Made by a program: the position numbers and the translations under genes. Of a stretch of 64,000 nucleotides of DNA, positions 54,056 to 63,729 are shown in pieces; position 1 is the stretch's first letter, and each line of letters begins with the position of its first letter. The notes beneath the pieces were generated by a model. That model did not search any database, had not been told where the DNA came from, and was given only the letters and a program-made list of their open reading frames with translations. The stretch is from Acidisoma sp. PAMC 29798 (GTDB lineage: Bacteria; Pseudomonadota; Alphaproteobacteria; Acetobacterales; Acetobacteraceae), in contig NZ_CP126994.1 in NCBI RefSeq assembly GCF_030252425.1, positions 1,240,001-1,304,000 of the forward strand, written 5' to 3'.

Positions 54056-55446
54056 GCTCGATGCCCGCTGACGCCGCTGCCCGCGTCACGGGGCAGCCGG
54101 ATGAAGTCGAGCACCCCCAACACGCACAACAACGCGGCGCCTGCGAAGGCGAAGCGAAAGGCAGGGACCGAAACGCTGCCCGTACCCAAGACGTGGGCGC
54201 CGAGGCGCAGCAGAATGGCACCGGCCGCGACACCGAGGCCGACCGAAACCTGCTGTGCCAGATTGAACAGCGTATTGGCGGAGGTCATGCCCTCTCGCGG
54301 GACATCGGCGAAGGCGAGGGTATTGACGGCGGTGAAATGCGTTGACCGCGTCATGCCGCTGATCAGGAGCAAAGGCAGCTCCAGCCACAACGGCGTCGTC
54401 GCGCTGAACAAGGCGAAGCCTAGCAACGTCGCCGCCTGAAGGGTTCCATTCACGATCAAGACCGTCCGGAATCCGAAGCGCCGCATGATGGGCGAGGTCG
54501 CCGGCTTGATGGCCAGATTGCCGGCGAACAGCACCAGCAGCATGGCGCCGGCGGTCACCGGGCTGCGGTGAAAACCGAGCTGAAACATCAGCGGCAGAAG
54601 GAAAGGGGCCGCGTTGATGGCAATCCGCGCGGCCGACCCACCCCAGACGGTGGTGGCAAAGCTGCGGATGCGCAGCGCCGAGAAGGCGACCAGGGGATAG
54701 GCGTGGTGCCGGGCATGGCGATAGGTCGCCCAGCCGCCGATCAGTCCGCCGGCGAGCAAGGCGAGGCCGAGCGAGACCGTTCCGGTGGAGGTGCCGAGCA
54801 GGCTCGCGCCATAGACGAAGGCGACGGCGGCACTGCCGCTCAGCAGAAACCCAACCCAGTCGAGCCGGCGCGGTTTGTCAGCGCGGACATTCTCCACCAG
54901 CACCAGGGTCAGAACCAGCCCGATCAGGCCGATTGGCAGGTTGATGAAGAAGATCCATCGCCAGGACGCGTAGGTGGTGAAAAGGCCGCCCACCAATGGT
55001 CCCAGGATCGGCGCGACCAAGGCCGGCCATGTTATGAAGGCCGTGGCCCGCATCAACTCCGCCTTGGGTGTCGTGCGCAGTACCATCAACCGGCCGACCG
55101 GGACCATCATGGCGCCGCCCACGCCTTGCAGGATGCGGGCGGCGAAGAAGCCCCAGAAGCCGGTCGCGATGCCGCACAGGACCGAGGCCGCCGTGAACAC
55201 CAGAATGGCGCCGCCGAAGATGGTGCGCGGGCCGAAGCGCTCCGCCGCCCAGCCGCTCAGCGGAATGCCGGCGGCCAGCATGATCATATAGGCGGTGATG
55301 CCGAGATTGAGGTCCACGGGATGGACGCCGAAGCTGTGCGCCATGCTGGGGATGGCCGTGGTGATGATGGTGCCGTCCAGCATTTCCATGAAATAGGCGC
55401 CGGCGACGAGCAGGGCGATGAGCGTGGGGGAGACTGCTTTGCCCAT
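54052..55446 (-). CDS. MFS drug-resistance exporter, DHA2 type
   Basis: This 464-residue transporter has about 14 helices, as in the EmrB/DHA2 subfamily. The N-terminus has FMEMLDGTIITTAIPSMA, the subfamily motif; motif A and C-like segments follow (GWAAERFGPRTIFGG, VAPILGPLVGGLFTTY). The substrate is unknown. It lies downstream of another MFS gene on the same strand (13 bases). Confidence 0.87.
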   Translation of the reverse strand: MGKAVSPTLIALLVAGAYFMEMLDGTIITTAIPSMAHSFGVHPVDLNLGITAYMIMLAAGIPLSGWAAERFGPRTIFGGAILVFTAASVLCGIATGFWGFFAARILQGVGGAMMVPVGRLMVLRTTPKAELMRATAFITWPALVAPILGPLVGGLFTTYASWRWIFFINLPIGLIGLVLTLVLVENVRADKPRRLDWVGFLLSGSAAVAFVYGASLLGTSTGTVSLGLALLAGGLIGGWATYRHARHHAYPLVAFSALRIRSFATTVWGGSAARIAINAAPFLLPLMFQLGFHRSPVTAGAMLLVLFAGNLAIKPATSPIMRRFGFRTVLIVNGTLQAATLLGFALFSATTPLWLELPLLLISGMTRSTHFTAVNTLAFADVPREGMTSANTLFNLAQQVSVGLGVAAGAILLRLGAHVLGTGSVSVPAFRFAFAGAALLCVLGVLDFIRLPRDAGSGVSGHRA

Positions 55447-55459
55447 CGCCGCGCCTTCT

Positions 55460-56680
55460 TTATGAACGCGCTGGTGAAGCGATCAGCCGGTGCCGTTCCC
55501 GAATGAGAAAGAAGGTCAACACGCAGATCGGCGGTGTCACCGCGAGCAAAGCCACCAAAGGCCAGCCAGCATAAGACAGCGCGAGGGGCGCCAAAGCGGA
55601 TCCAAGGGCCGCACCGAGGAAGGCACAGGAGATGAACACGGCATTGACCCGGCTGCGAATCTCCGACGGGAGATCGAACAGCACCTTCATCGAAAAGGCC
55701 TGATTGGCTTGGACGCCGCCATCAAGCAGCACCGTCGCAAGACCGAGGATGATCAGGCCGGTCCAGCCATGGGCGGCGGAGCCCGGCCAGGTCAGCGCGA
55801 CGCCGGTCGCGACCATCGCCATGGAAATGGCGGTGCCGGCAATGACCTTGCCGGCATCAGCAAAGCGACCGGCGATCGGTGCGGATAGCGCACCCGCCGC
55901 GCCCACCAGGGAGAAGATGGCGATGCCCCTCTGGTCGAGGCCGAAATGCCGCGACAGCTCCAGCGGAATGGCGGTCCAGAACACGGTGAAGGCGAAGAAC
56001 AAGGAGGTCTGATAGGCCATGCGGCGTTGCAATAGCGGCGTGCGCGCCAGCAATGGCACCATCGACGCCAGCATGGAGAGATAGTTTTTGCGCCCGTCCG
56101 GCCGGCGCTGGGGCAGACAGCGCCATAGGACGATGGCCATGATGGCCATGGCCGCGGATGCCACCAGAAAGACGCTCCGCCAGCCGCTGACGCTGGCGAT
56201 CAGGCTGGCAATCGGCCGCCCGAACAGAATGCCGGTCAACAAGCCGCTGACCACCGTCGCCACCTGTCGGCCGCGCTTGCGTGGATCAGCCAGATGGGCC
56301 GCCAAGGGCACCACCATCTGCGTCGTGACGGACATGATACCGACGACAAAGCAGGCGACCAGGAAGGGCGCCGCCGAGCCGACGAAGGAGGTCACCAGCA
56401 GCGTGACCGCGCCACAGCCGAGTGTCGTGACCATCAGCCGCCGGTTCTCGACGAAATCGCCGAGCGGGACGATCAACAACAACCCGCAGGCGTAGCCGAT
56501 TTGGGTCAGTGTCACGACCAGGCCATAGCCGCCCGGACGAAGCCCAATGGAGGGCCCGATGAGGCCGATCATCGGTTGGGCAAGGTAGAGGTTGGCGACG
56601 CTGATGCCGGCGGTGGCGGCCAGAAGCAGGGTCATGCCTGCGGACATGCCTGCGGGTTCGCGGTCGTCGGCGTTCTGCAT
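55460..56680 (-). CDS. MFS transporter
   Basis: This 406-residue transporter has about 12 helices. Characteristic segments are TLQ-like N-terminus (LYLAQPMIGLIGPSIGL), VPLGDFVENRRLMV and SIMSVTTQMVVP-type regions near residues 100-120. It resembles the sugar-efflux/YgaY-like clade of MFS. The substrate is not identifiable. It precedes the DHA2-type gene in a two-gene operon. Confidence 0.82.
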   Translation of the reverse strand: MQNADDREPAGMSAGMTLLLAATAGISVANLYLAQPMIGLIGPSIGLRPGGYGLVVTLTQIGYACGLLLIVPLGDFVENRRLMVTTLGCGAVTLLVTSFVGSAAPFLVACFVVGIMSVTTQMVVPLAAHLADPRKRGRQVATVVSGLLTGILFGRPIASLIASVSGWRSVFLVASAAMAIMAIVLWRCLPQRRPDGRKNYLSMLASMVPLLARTPLLQRRMAYQTSLFFAFTVFWTAIPLELSRHFGLDQRGIAIFSLVGAAGALSAPIAGRFADAGKVIAGTAISMAMVATGVALTWPGSAAHGWTGLIILGLATVLLDGGVQANQAFSMKVLFDLPSEIRSRVNAVFISCAFLGAALGSALAPLALSYAGWPLVALLAVTPPICVLTFFLIRERHRLIASPARS

Positions 56681-56711
56681 GAGCGGAGCTATGGCGCCGG
56701 AGCGGAGGCTG

Positions 56712-57722
56712 TCAACGGTCGCTGCCGAGACCGGCTGTCGTATTCAGCGCATCGATCAAAGCCAGGAAATCGGCGGGCGGCTCGGTCGAGAAGGACAGCG
56801 CCTCCCCCGAGCGGGGATGAGTGAAAGACAGGCTCGCCGCATGCAGCGCCTGGCGTGGAAAGTCGAGCAGACGCGCTCGGATCATGGGGGGCAGGCCCTT
56901 TGACACCGCGGGGATACGCCGCAGATAGATGGGGTCGCCCACCACGGGATGCGAGGCATTCGCCAGATGGACGCGAATCTGATGCGTCCGCCCGGTAGAC
57001 AGTTTGACGTCCAACAGGGAGACGGCGAGGCGCCAGATCTGCAGCGTCTTGTAATGGGTCAGGGCCGCGCGGCCCCCAGCGGCGCGCACCGCCATCCGCT
57101 TGCGGTCGCGCTGGTCGCGGCCTATGGCGCCTTCGATATCGCCGGCCGGCGGGGTCATCGTGCCCCAGCACAAAGCGAGGTAATGGCGGTCGAGGTCGCG
57201 GTTAGCGAAGGTTTCCGACAGTTTTGCATGGGCGAAATCGGTCTTCGCCGCGACCATGACGCCCGAGGTTTCCTTGTCGAGGCGATGCACGATGCCGGGC
57301 CGACGCTCCCCGCCGATGCCGGTGAGGCTGTCGCCGCAATGGGCGAGGAGCGCATTGACGAGCGTGCCGGTGAGATTGCCCGGCGCGGGATGCACGACAA
57401 GGCCGGCCGGCTTGTCGATGACGATCAGATCCGCGTCCTCATAGAGGATCGTCAGCGGAATATCCTCGGGCTGCGGCGTGGCCGCGACGGCCTCGGGCAC
57501 GGTCAGATCATAGGTCAGGCCGGCCTGAACCAGTTCGGACGGATCATCGACCGTCACCCCCTCTCGCCTTGCCATCCCGTCCAGGATCAGGTTCTTGATG
57601 CGCGATCGGGTGAGCGTGGCGAAGCTCTGGGCCAGAAAGCGGTCGAGGCGCTCGCCTTCGCTCTCTGGGGCGGCGACGATCGTGTTCGCGCCGCCGAATT
57701 CGGGGGTGGGGGTGCTGGTCAT
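56712..57722 (-). CDS. RluA family pseudouridine synthase
   Basis: This 336-residue enzyme makes pseudouridine in rRNA (probably RluD-type, 23S). An S4 domain (EGERLDRFLAQSFATLTRSRIKNLILDG) precedes the catalytic domain with GIVHRLDKETSGVMVAAKT (catalytic Asp), and GRTHQIRVHLANASHPVVGDPIY. The start at 57722 (MTSTPTPEF) is chosen. It is divergent from a small membrane protein gene with 39 bases between. Confidence 0.9.
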   Translation of the reverse strand: MTSTPTPEFGGANTIVAAPESEGERLDRFLAQSFATLTRSRIKNLILDGMARREGVTVDDPSELVQAGLTYDLTVPEAVAATPQPEDIPLTILYEDADLIVIDKPAGLVVHPAPGNLTGTLVNALLAHCGDSLTGIGGERRPGIVHRLDKETSGVMVAAKTDFAHAKLSETFANRDLDRHYLALCWGTMTPPAGDIEGAIGRDQRDRKRMAVRAAGGRAALTHYKTLQIWRLAVSLLDVKLSTGRTHQIRVHLANASHPVVGDPIYLRRIPAVSKGLPPMIRARLLDFPRQALHAASLSFTHPRSGEALSFSTEPPADFLALIDALNTTAGLGSDR

Positions 57723-57761
57723 CCCGCACAGATACCCAACATAACGCCTGGGAGCGAGACG

Positions 57762-58049
57762 ATGGAGAAGGCGAAGCCGCTGCTGTTCGTGGTGATAGGG
57801 ATGGCGGCCCTGATTTTTCTGGTCACGACCGTCGTCGTCGTCAAGCTTATCAAGGACTTCGCAACATCTCCTTCGCCTGTCCTCACCACCGTCGCCACCC
57901 TGCGCCAGCCGCTTGGCAGCCATATCGTTACGATAACGACCGTTGGGTCGCGCCTGGGCGTGCTGATCACGGGCGGCGGGCCGGACCGTGTGCTGGTGGT
58001 CGACCCTGCCGATGGTCGCATTACCGGTCAGCTTTCCCTGGCCCCGTAG
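57762..58049 (+). CDS. Small membrane protein (DUF6476-like)
   Basis: This 95-residue protein has one N-terminal membrane helix (LLFVVIGMAALIFLVTTVVVVKLI), then a short soluble domain ending TGGGPDRVLVVDPADGRITGQLSL. It resembles the DUF6476 proteins of Rhodobacterales/Rhodospirillales, an uncharacterised family (inference). The ATG at 57762 has GGAG at 57751-57754. It precedes the DUF445 gene by seven bases. Confidence 0.65.
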   Translation: MEKAKPLLFVVIGMAALIFLVTTVVVVKLIKDFATSPSPVLTTVATLRQPLGSHIVTITTVGSRLGVLITGGGPDRVLVVDPADGRITGQLSLAP

Positions 58050-58056
58050 TCTTGGA

Positions 58057-59343
58057 ATGAGCGCGATTCCGCCGCTTCCCACCAATACGGATGCCGCCGA
58101 TCGTCGGTCTCTGTCCCGGCATCGCATGGTCGCGACAGGGCTGCTGGTGCTGATGGCGGCGCTGTGTGTCGGCAGCTACGCCCTGCCGCCCAGCCTATGG
58201 CGGGATTTGCTGCAATCCTCGGCCAAGGCTGGGGTCGTCGGCGGCCTCGCCGATTGGTTCGCGGTCACGGCGCTGTTTCGCCATCCGCTCGGCATTCCCA
58301 TTCCTCATACGGCGATCATTCCGGCGCAGAAGGAACGCCTCGGCCGCGCCCTCGGGCGGTTTATCGGCACCCATGTCATCACGCAGGACGAGGTTCTGCG
58401 TGTGCTGGCCAAGGCCGATTTGCCGGGCCTGCTGCATCGCTTCCTCGCTGACCCCGCGACTTCGCGTCCCGCCGCTGAGGCCTTGGCCGCCAGCCTGCCG
58501 AAGCTTTTGGCGTCGCTTGAGGATGGCCGGGCACGGCGCATGGCGGCGCGGCTCTTGCCGCGCGTGCTGGGCGGTGCGGCTGCCGGCCGCGTCGTGGCGC
58601 GCGCCTTGTCGGGCCTCGTGGAAGGCGGCCGTCATCAGGAGGTTTTCACCTTCATCCTCGGTCAGCTCCGCACCATGCTCTCGGGCAAGGAGGAGGATCT
58701 GCGCGGCGGCATACGGGACCGGGTGCGCGAGCAGGGCGGACAGCTTCTGGGCTGGGCGATCGGCGCCAGCGTCGCCAAGCGGGTGATCGCGGCGGTCAAT
58801 GACGAATTGGATCACATCGGTCCTGATGGCTCGACCATGCGCATCGCGTTTGACGAGTGGGTGCGGCGCGAGATCACCTTAATCGAGACCGATCCTGTCC
58901 GCGCGGCTGAGATCGGCGCCGCCATCCGCAACGTTCTCACGCATGACTCGGTACAGGTTTGGTTCGCCGATATCTGGGGTCGGCTGCGGGCGACCATCGA
59001 AAAGGATGCCGCCCGCCCGAACGGCCAAACCATCACCTTGCTGGAGGCGACACTCGCGAATTTTGGCAAGGTGGTCGAGGACGATCCCGCCATCCGGGCG
59101 GGGCTTGAACGTGGCGTGGCGGCGATGGTCGCGGGGCTTTTGCCCTTGGCCCAGGAACGCGCGGCTGATTTCGTGGCCAACGTGGTGTCGCATTGGGACG
59201 CGAAGACGGTCACCGACAGGCTGGAACTGCGCGTCGGGCGCGATCTTCAATACATTCGAGTGAATGGCACGCTGGTCGGCTTTCTCGCCGGGGGCGTGCT
59301 GTTCCTGATCCTGCGCGCGATTTTCGGAAGCGTTGCGCTATAG
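58057..59343 (+). CDS. DUF445 family membrane protein
   Basis: This 428-residue protein has an N-terminal helix (MVATGLLVLMAALCVGSYAL), the family motif GVVGGLADWFAVTALFRHPLGIPIPHTAIIP and a C-terminal helix (GTLVGFLAGGVLFLILRAIFG). DUF445/YjiN proteins are envelope proteins of unknown role. Length is normal. The gene follows the small membrane protein closely and ends at a palindromic repeat. Confidence 0.88.
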   Translation: MSAIPPLPTNTDAADRRSLSRHRMVATGLLVLMAALCVGSYALPPSLWRDLLQSSAKAGVVGGLADWFAVTALFRHPLGIPIPHTAIIPAQKERLGRALGRFIGTHVITQDEVLRVLAKADLPGLLHRFLADPATSRPAAEALAASLPKLLASLEDGRARRMAARLLPRVLGGAAAGRVVARALSGLVEGGRHQEVFTFILGQLRTMLSGKEEDLRGGIRDRVREQGGQLLGWAIGASVAKRVIAAVNDELDHIGPDGSTMRIAFDEWVRREITLIETDPVRAAEIGAAIRNVLTHDSVQVWFADIWGRLRATIEKDAARPNGQTITLLEATLANFGKVVEDDPAIRAGLERGVAAMVAGLLPLAQERAADFVANVVSHWDAKTVTDRLELRVGRDLQYIRVNGTLVGFLAGGVLFLILRAIFGSVAL

Positions 59344-59345
59344 GC

Positions 59346-59375
59346 GGTGGAATGCGCTTCGCTCGTCCACCCTAC
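59346..59375 (-). repeat. Single 30-bp palindromic repeat unit (locus 7)
   Basis: A single unit of GGTGG...CCACC type, reverse orientation, lies two bases after the DUF445 stop, between convergent genes. It is the last of seven loci. Confidence 0.8.
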
Positions 59376-59388
59376 CGTGGGCGGCGCC

Positions 59389-59748
59389 TTACCGCCGCCC
59401 GCGTTGGGCCCGGACGATCGTCTCGAACCGCGCCACGAGCGGCCCGAAGCTGCCGCTGAAACTCTCCATCGTCGTGCCATTGCGCCGCATCCGCCAAAGC
59501 TGAACGCGCAGCGCCACGTATCCGATTAGCGCCGCCCCAATGGCGATCGGCACCAGCACCAGGGCGATCGACAAGGCGAGGCCCGCGACGATGGCTGAGC
59601 CGAGCACGACCGCGCCGAGGGCGAGCCCACGTGACAGGCCGCTGCGCCCGGTGGGTGGAAGCCAGCCGGGGGCACGGTTTTGCTGCGACCGGTCCACGAA
59701 GGTGCCATCGGGCCGCATCTCGATGTCATAGGAGCGACGTTCGATCAT
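59389..59748 (-). CDS. Small membrane protein, hypothetical
   Basis: I do not recognise this 119-residue protein. It has a short basic N-terminus with an RPDGTFVDRSQ segment, two hydrophobic stretches (about residues 46-65 and 64-85, LGAVVLGSAIVAGLALSIALVLVPIAIGAAL) and a basic C-terminus. The start could be 59748 (MIERRSYD) or 59787. It is convergent with the DUF445 gene. Confidence 0.55.
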   Translation of the reverse strand: MIERRSYDIEMRPDGTFVDRSQQNRAPGWLPPTGRSGLSRGLALGAVVLGSAIVAGLALSIALVLVPIAIGAALIGYVALRVQLWRMRRNGTTMESFSGSFGPLVARFETIVRAQRGRR

Positions 59749-59808
59749 GAAACGAGAGTGAGCGCCGCCGAGGGGATTTTCAAGCATTCGCGAGTGAAAG
59801 CTTGTTAA

Positions 59809-60858
59809 TCAACCTCGCAGCGCCACCAAGCATAGCAGCTCGAATAGCACCTGCGCCGCGATCTGCGCCGTATTGCTCGTGGGGTCGTATTGCGGCGCGA
59901 CCTCGACCACGTCGCCCCCGATGATGTTGAGGCCACGCAAGCCGCGCAACAGCGTCAGAACCTCGCGCGGCATCAGCCCGCCAACCTCCGGCGTGCCGGT
60001 GCCGGGCGCAAAGCCGGGATCGACGGAGTCGATGTCGAAAGACACGTAGAAGGGTCCGTCGCCGACCAGTTTGCGGGCGACATCCACGTAATGGCGCATG
60101 CCGTGTTCCTCGACTTCCTCGGCATGGACCAGGGTCATGCCGCTATCGGTCGAGAACTCATACAGATATTCGGCCGTGCCCCGGATGCCGATCTGCAAGG
60201 CGCGGCGCGGATCGATCATGCCATCCAGCACGGCATGGCGGAACGGCCCGCCATGGTGGAAGCGCGACCCTTCATAAGATCCGGCGGTATCGGCATGGGC
60301 ATCGATATGGATCAGCCCGACCGGGCGCTTTTCGCCCACCGCCCGCAAGATTGCCTGGGTCATGGAATGATCGCCACCCACGGAAAGCGGCACCACGCCG
60401 GCTTGGATCACCGTGCGCAGCGCCGCCTCGATATCCTCGTGGCAGCTTTCCAGGCTGTAGCGGGAGCGGAGCGGCACATCGCCCACATCTGCCACCCGAA
60501 GCATCGCCAGAGGCGCCACCTTCAGCACATGCTCATAAGGTCCGATCCGCTCGACGGACCGCACGGCGCGTGGCCCGAGCCGGCAGCCGGTGCGGTTGGT
60601 GACGCCGAGATCCATCGGCACGCCGATCAGCGCGACATCCAGATCCGCGAAGCCGTCCGCGCGTCCGAAAGCATCCTGGCGATAGGTCGCATCCAGGAAC
60701 GTCGCCGGATCGGAATAGGGCAGTTTTCGGCGCCCATCGGCGCTGATGGTCTTGGCAGCGATTTCCTTAAAATGCGGATCGAAGACATGGCCGCCGCTGA
60801 GGCCGACATATTTGCCCCGCAGCCGCTGGAGGTTGGTGTCCGTCTCGTCGTCCGACAT
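59809..60858 (-). CDS. Agmatinase/arginase-family ureohydrolase
   Basis: This 349-residue binuclear manganese hydrolase should release urea from a guanidino compound (agmatine, guanidinobutyrate or related). Metal-binding motifs are GGDHSMT, HIDAHADT and SFDIDSVDPGFAPGTGTPEVGG. The long N-terminus (about 50 residues) resembles agmatinase-like and guanidinopropionase-like members. The start at 60858 follows GGAGAG. Substrate is not decided by the sequence. Confidence 0.88.
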   Translation of the reverse strand: MSDDETDTNLQRLRGKYVGLSGGHVFDPHFKEIAAKTISADGRRKLPYSDPATFLDATYRQDAFGRADGFADLDVALIGVPMDLGVTNRTGCRLGPRAVRSVERIGPYEHVLKVAPLAMLRVADVGDVPLRSRYSLESCHEDIEAALRTVIQAGVVPLSVGGDHSMTQAILRAVGEKRPVGLIHIDAHADTAGSYEGSRFHHGGPFRHAVLDGMIDPRRALQIGIRGTAEYLYEFSTDSGMTLVHAEEVEEHGMRHYVDVARKLVGDGPFYVSFDIDSVDPGFAPGTGTPEVGGLMPREVLTLLRGLRGLNIIGGDVVEVAPQYDPTSNTAQIAAQVLFELLCLVALRG

Positions 60859-60957
60859 GGGGGTCTCTCTCCGATGGCGATGCGACTTCGGTAGAGCCTC
60901 GCCGCCCGTCATTCAACCGGCACGACCCGCGTATGCTGCCGCCCAGCTCTCGAAAAC

Positions 60958-60976
60958 AGGACTGGTCCGGTCCTGA
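60958..60976. promoter_or_regulatory. Palindromic site upstream of the suf regulator
   Basis: CAGGAC and GTCCTG flank TGGTCCG, giving a 19-base quasi-palindrome (16 of 19 positions symmetric). It lies 22 bases before the Rrf2 start and could be its operator. Inference from symmetry and position. Confidence 0.45.
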
Positions 60977-60998
60977 ATGAAGATGTAGAACCCTATCC

Positions 60999-61466
60999 AT
61001 GTTGAAGTTGTCGAAACTCACCGATTACGCGGTTGTGGTGCTGGTTCGGCTCTCGGAAGAGGGCAGCATCCAGACCTCCGGTGGAATCGCGACCAAGACC
61101 GGCGTGCCCGAGCCGACGGTCGCCAAGGTGCTCAAGATCATGACCGCCGCTGGCCTCGTGCTGTCCCATCGTGGGGCGCGCGGCGGTTACCGGCTTGCGC
61201 GGCCCTTGTCGGCTATCCCCATCGCCGATGTGATCGCGGCGGTGGACGGCCCGATCGCCTTGACCGCTTGCGTCGAGCATTCGGTGACCAGTTGTGAGGC
61301 GTCCAGCCTCTGTCCGGTCAAAGGGCGCTGGGATGCGGTGAACACCGCCATCCTCGATGCGCTTTCCGGCATCAGCCTGGCCGAGATGCGGGGGGCGCCG
61401 ATGTTCATGCCCTTGCCGCAACGTTCTATGCCAGATCATGCCCCCGTCACTGCGTTCGTAGAGTGA
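60999..61466 (+). CDS. Rrf2 family SUF-system regulator
   Basis: This 155-residue regulator has an N-terminal winged helix ([38 protein letters not shown]) and a cysteine cluster ([21 protein letters not shown]) with three cysteines that can hold an iron-sulfur cluster. This is the family that controls suf operons in response to Fe-S demand. It ends four bases before sufB, so it is the first gene of the operon. Confidence 0.92.
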   Translation: MLKLSKLTDYAVVVLVRLSEEGSIQTSGGIATKTGVPEPTVAKVLKIMTAAGLVLSHRGARGGYRLARPLSAIPIADVIAAVDGPIALTACVEHSVTSCEASSLCPVKGRWDAVNTAILDALSGISLAEMRGAPMFMPLPQRSMPDHAPVTAFVE

Positions 61467-61470
61467 GGCC

Positions 61471-62955
61471 ATGCCAGCAGTCGCCGAGACCTTAGACACC
61501 GTTCGCACCGTCACCGGCTCCACATACAAGTGGGGTTTCGAGACGGAACTCGAAATGGATATTGCCCCCAAGGGGCTCAATGAAGGCACCATCCGTCTCA
61601 TCTCCGAGCGGAAGGGCGAACCGGCCTGGCTGCTCGCCTGGCGTCTGAAGGCCTTTGCCGCCTGGAAGACGATGGCAGAGCCGCATTGGGCCAAGGCCGC
61701 CTATCCCAAGATCGATTACCAGGACATCCATTATTACGCGGCCCCCAAGAAGGGTGGCGGTCCCAAGAGCTTGGAAGAAGTCGATCCCGAGCTGCTGCGC
61801 ACCTATGAAAAGCTCGGTATTCCGTTGAAGGAGCAGGCGCTGCTCGCGGGCGTGGAGCCGAGCCCGGAAGACCGTCTGCCGATGGCCGTCGATGCCGTGT
61901 TCGACAGCGTGTCCGTGGCAACCACCTTCCAGTCCACGCTGAAGAAGTCGGGCGTCATCTTCTGCCCGATCAGCGAAGCGGTGCGCGAGCATCCCGAACT
62001 GGTGCAGCAGTATCTCGGCAGCGTCGTGCCGGCCGGCGACAACTACTTCGCCGCCCTGAACTCGGCCGTGTTCACCGATGGTAGCTTCGTCTTCATCCCC
62101 AAGGGCGTGAAATGCCCGATGGAGCTGTCCACCTATTTCCGCATCAATGCGCGCAATACCGGGCAGTTCGAGCGGACGCTGATCATCTGCGAAGATGGCG
62201 CCTCAGTCAGCTATCTCGAAGGCTGCACCGCGCCGATGCGGGACGAGAACCAGCTCCATGCGGCGGTGGTGGAACTCGTGGCGATGGATGACGCCAAGAT
62301 CAAATACAGCACTGTGCAGAACTGGTATCCGGGTGATGCGAATGGCCTCGGCGGCATCTACAACTTCGTGACGAAGCGCGGCGCCTGCCGTGGTGCGCGC
62401 AGCCATATCAGCTGGACCCAGGTCGAGACCGGATCGGCCATCACCTGGAAATACCCGTCCTGCATCCTGCAAGGCGATGACAGCGTCGGGGAGTTCTACT
62501 CCGTGGCCGTCACCAATAATCATCAGCAGGCCGATACCGGCACGAAGATGATCCATATCGGCCGCAACACGAAAAGCACGATCATCGCCAAGACGATCAG
62601 TGCCGGCCATTCGGACAGCACCTATCGCGGTCTCGTGCGCATGATGCCCAAGGCACAGAATGCACGGAACTTTACACAATGCGACAGCCTGCTGATCGGC
62701 GATCAGTGTGGGGCGCATACCGTGCCCTATATCGAAAGCCGCAATGCGACGGCGAAGATCGAGCATGAGGCGACGACCTCCAAGATCGCCGAGGATCAGC
62801 TTTTCTATTGCCGCAGCCGTGGCCTGTCGCAGGAAGATGCGGTCGGTCTGATCGTCAATGGCTTCTGCAAAGACGTGCTGAAGGAGCTGCCGATGGAATT
62901 CGCCGTGGAAGCTCAGAAGTTGCTGGCCATCAGCCTCGAAGGCTCGGTGGGTTGA
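61471..62955 (+). CDS. sufB: Fe-S cluster assembly protein SufB
   Basis: SufB is a scaffold in the SufBCD complex. The 494-residue protein has the family segments [44 protein letters not shown], the [21 protein letters not shown] core and [20 protein letters not shown] near the C-terminus. It follows the regulator by four bases and precedes sufC by 15 bases. Confidence 0.96.
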   Translation: MPAVAETLDTVRTVTGSTYKWGFETELEMDIAPKGLNEGTIRLISERKGEPAWLLAWRLKAFAAWKTMAEPHWAKAAYPKIDYQDIHYYAAPKKGGGPKSLEEVDPELLRTYEKLGIPLKEQALLAGVEPSPEDRLPMAVDAVFDSVSVATTFQSTLKKSGVIFCPISEAVREHPELVQQYLGSVVPAGDNYFAALNSAVFTDGSFVFIPKGVKCPMELSTYFRINARNTGQFERTLIICEDGASVSYLEGCTAPMRDENQLHAAVVELVAMDDAKIKYSTVQNWYPGDANGLGGIYNFVTKRGACRGARSHISWTQVETGSAITWKYPSCILQGDDSVGEFYSVAVTNNHQQADTGTKMIHIGRNTKSTIIAKTISAGHSDSTYRGLVRMMPKAQNARNFTQCDSLLIGDQCGAHTVPYIESRNATAKIEHEATTSKIAEDQLFYCRSRGLSQEDAVGLIVNGFCKDVLKELPMEFAVEAQKLLAISLEGSVG

Positions 62956-62970
62956 GGAAGGACTAGACAG

Positions 62971-63729
62971 ATGCTCGAAATTCGCGGCCTGACCGCCACC
63001 ATCGACGGCAAGACGATCCTCAATGGAATCGATCTCACCATTCCCGCAGGCGAAATCCACGCGGTCATGGGTCCCAACGGCGCCGGCAAATCGACGCTGT
63101 CCTACGTCCTGTCGGGGCGTGAGGGCTATGACGTGACGGGTGGCACCGCGACCTTCTTCGGCCAGGATATTCTGGCCATGGAGCCGGAGGAGCGTGCGGC
63201 GGCCGGCCTGTTCCTCGCCTTCCAATATCCGGTCGAGCTGCCGGGCGTCGGCAATGCCAATTTCCTGCGCACCGCCCTGAACTCCATCCGCCGCGCCCGT
63301 GGCGAGCCTGAGATGGACGCCGTTCAGTTCCTCAAGATGGCGCGCGCCGCCGTCAAGCAACTCGCGATGTCGGAAGATATGCTCAAGCGCAATGTCAATG
63401 TCGGCTTTTCCGGCGGCGAGAAGAAGCGCAACGAAGTGCTGCAGATGGCGGTGCTGAAGCCAAAGCTCGCGATCCTGGACGAGACCGATAGCGGCCTCGA
63501 CATCGACGCGCTGCGCATCGTGGCGGATGGCGTGAACTCCCAGCGCGGGCCGGCGTTTTCGGCCCTCGTCATCACCCATTACCAGCGCCTGCTCGACTAT
63601 ATCGTGCCCGACCGCGTGCATATCCTGGCAGCCGGTCGCATCGTGCGCTCTGGCGGCCCGGAACTCGCCAAGGAACTCGAACTGCACGGCTATGTCGATC
63701 TCATCGGCGAGGCGGCGGAGGCGGCCTGA
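62971..63729 (+). CDS. sufC: Fe-S cluster assembly ATPase SufC
   Basis: SufC is the ABC-type ATPase of SufBCD. The 252-residue protein has Walker A GPNGAGKSTLSYVLSG, signature SGGEKKRNEVLQM and Walker B AILDETDSGLDIDALR, typical of SufC. Its TGA overlaps the sufD ATG. Confidence 0.96.
   Translation: MLEIRGLTATIDGKTILNGIDLTIPAGEIHAVMGPNGAGKSTLSYVLSGREGYDVTGGTATFFGQDILAMEPEERAAAGLFLAFQYPVELPGVGNANFLRTALNSIRRARGEPEMDAVQFLKMARAAVKQLAMSEDMLKRNVNVGFSGGEKKRNEVLQMAVLKPKLAILDETDSGLDIDALRIVADGVNSQRGPAFSALVITHYQRLLDYIVPDRVHILAAGRIVRSGGPELAKELELHGYVDLIGEAAEAA

Noticed and set aside
62203-63687. 494-codon minus-strand open frame
   Set aside because: It is antisense to sufB and sufC and has no domain signal.
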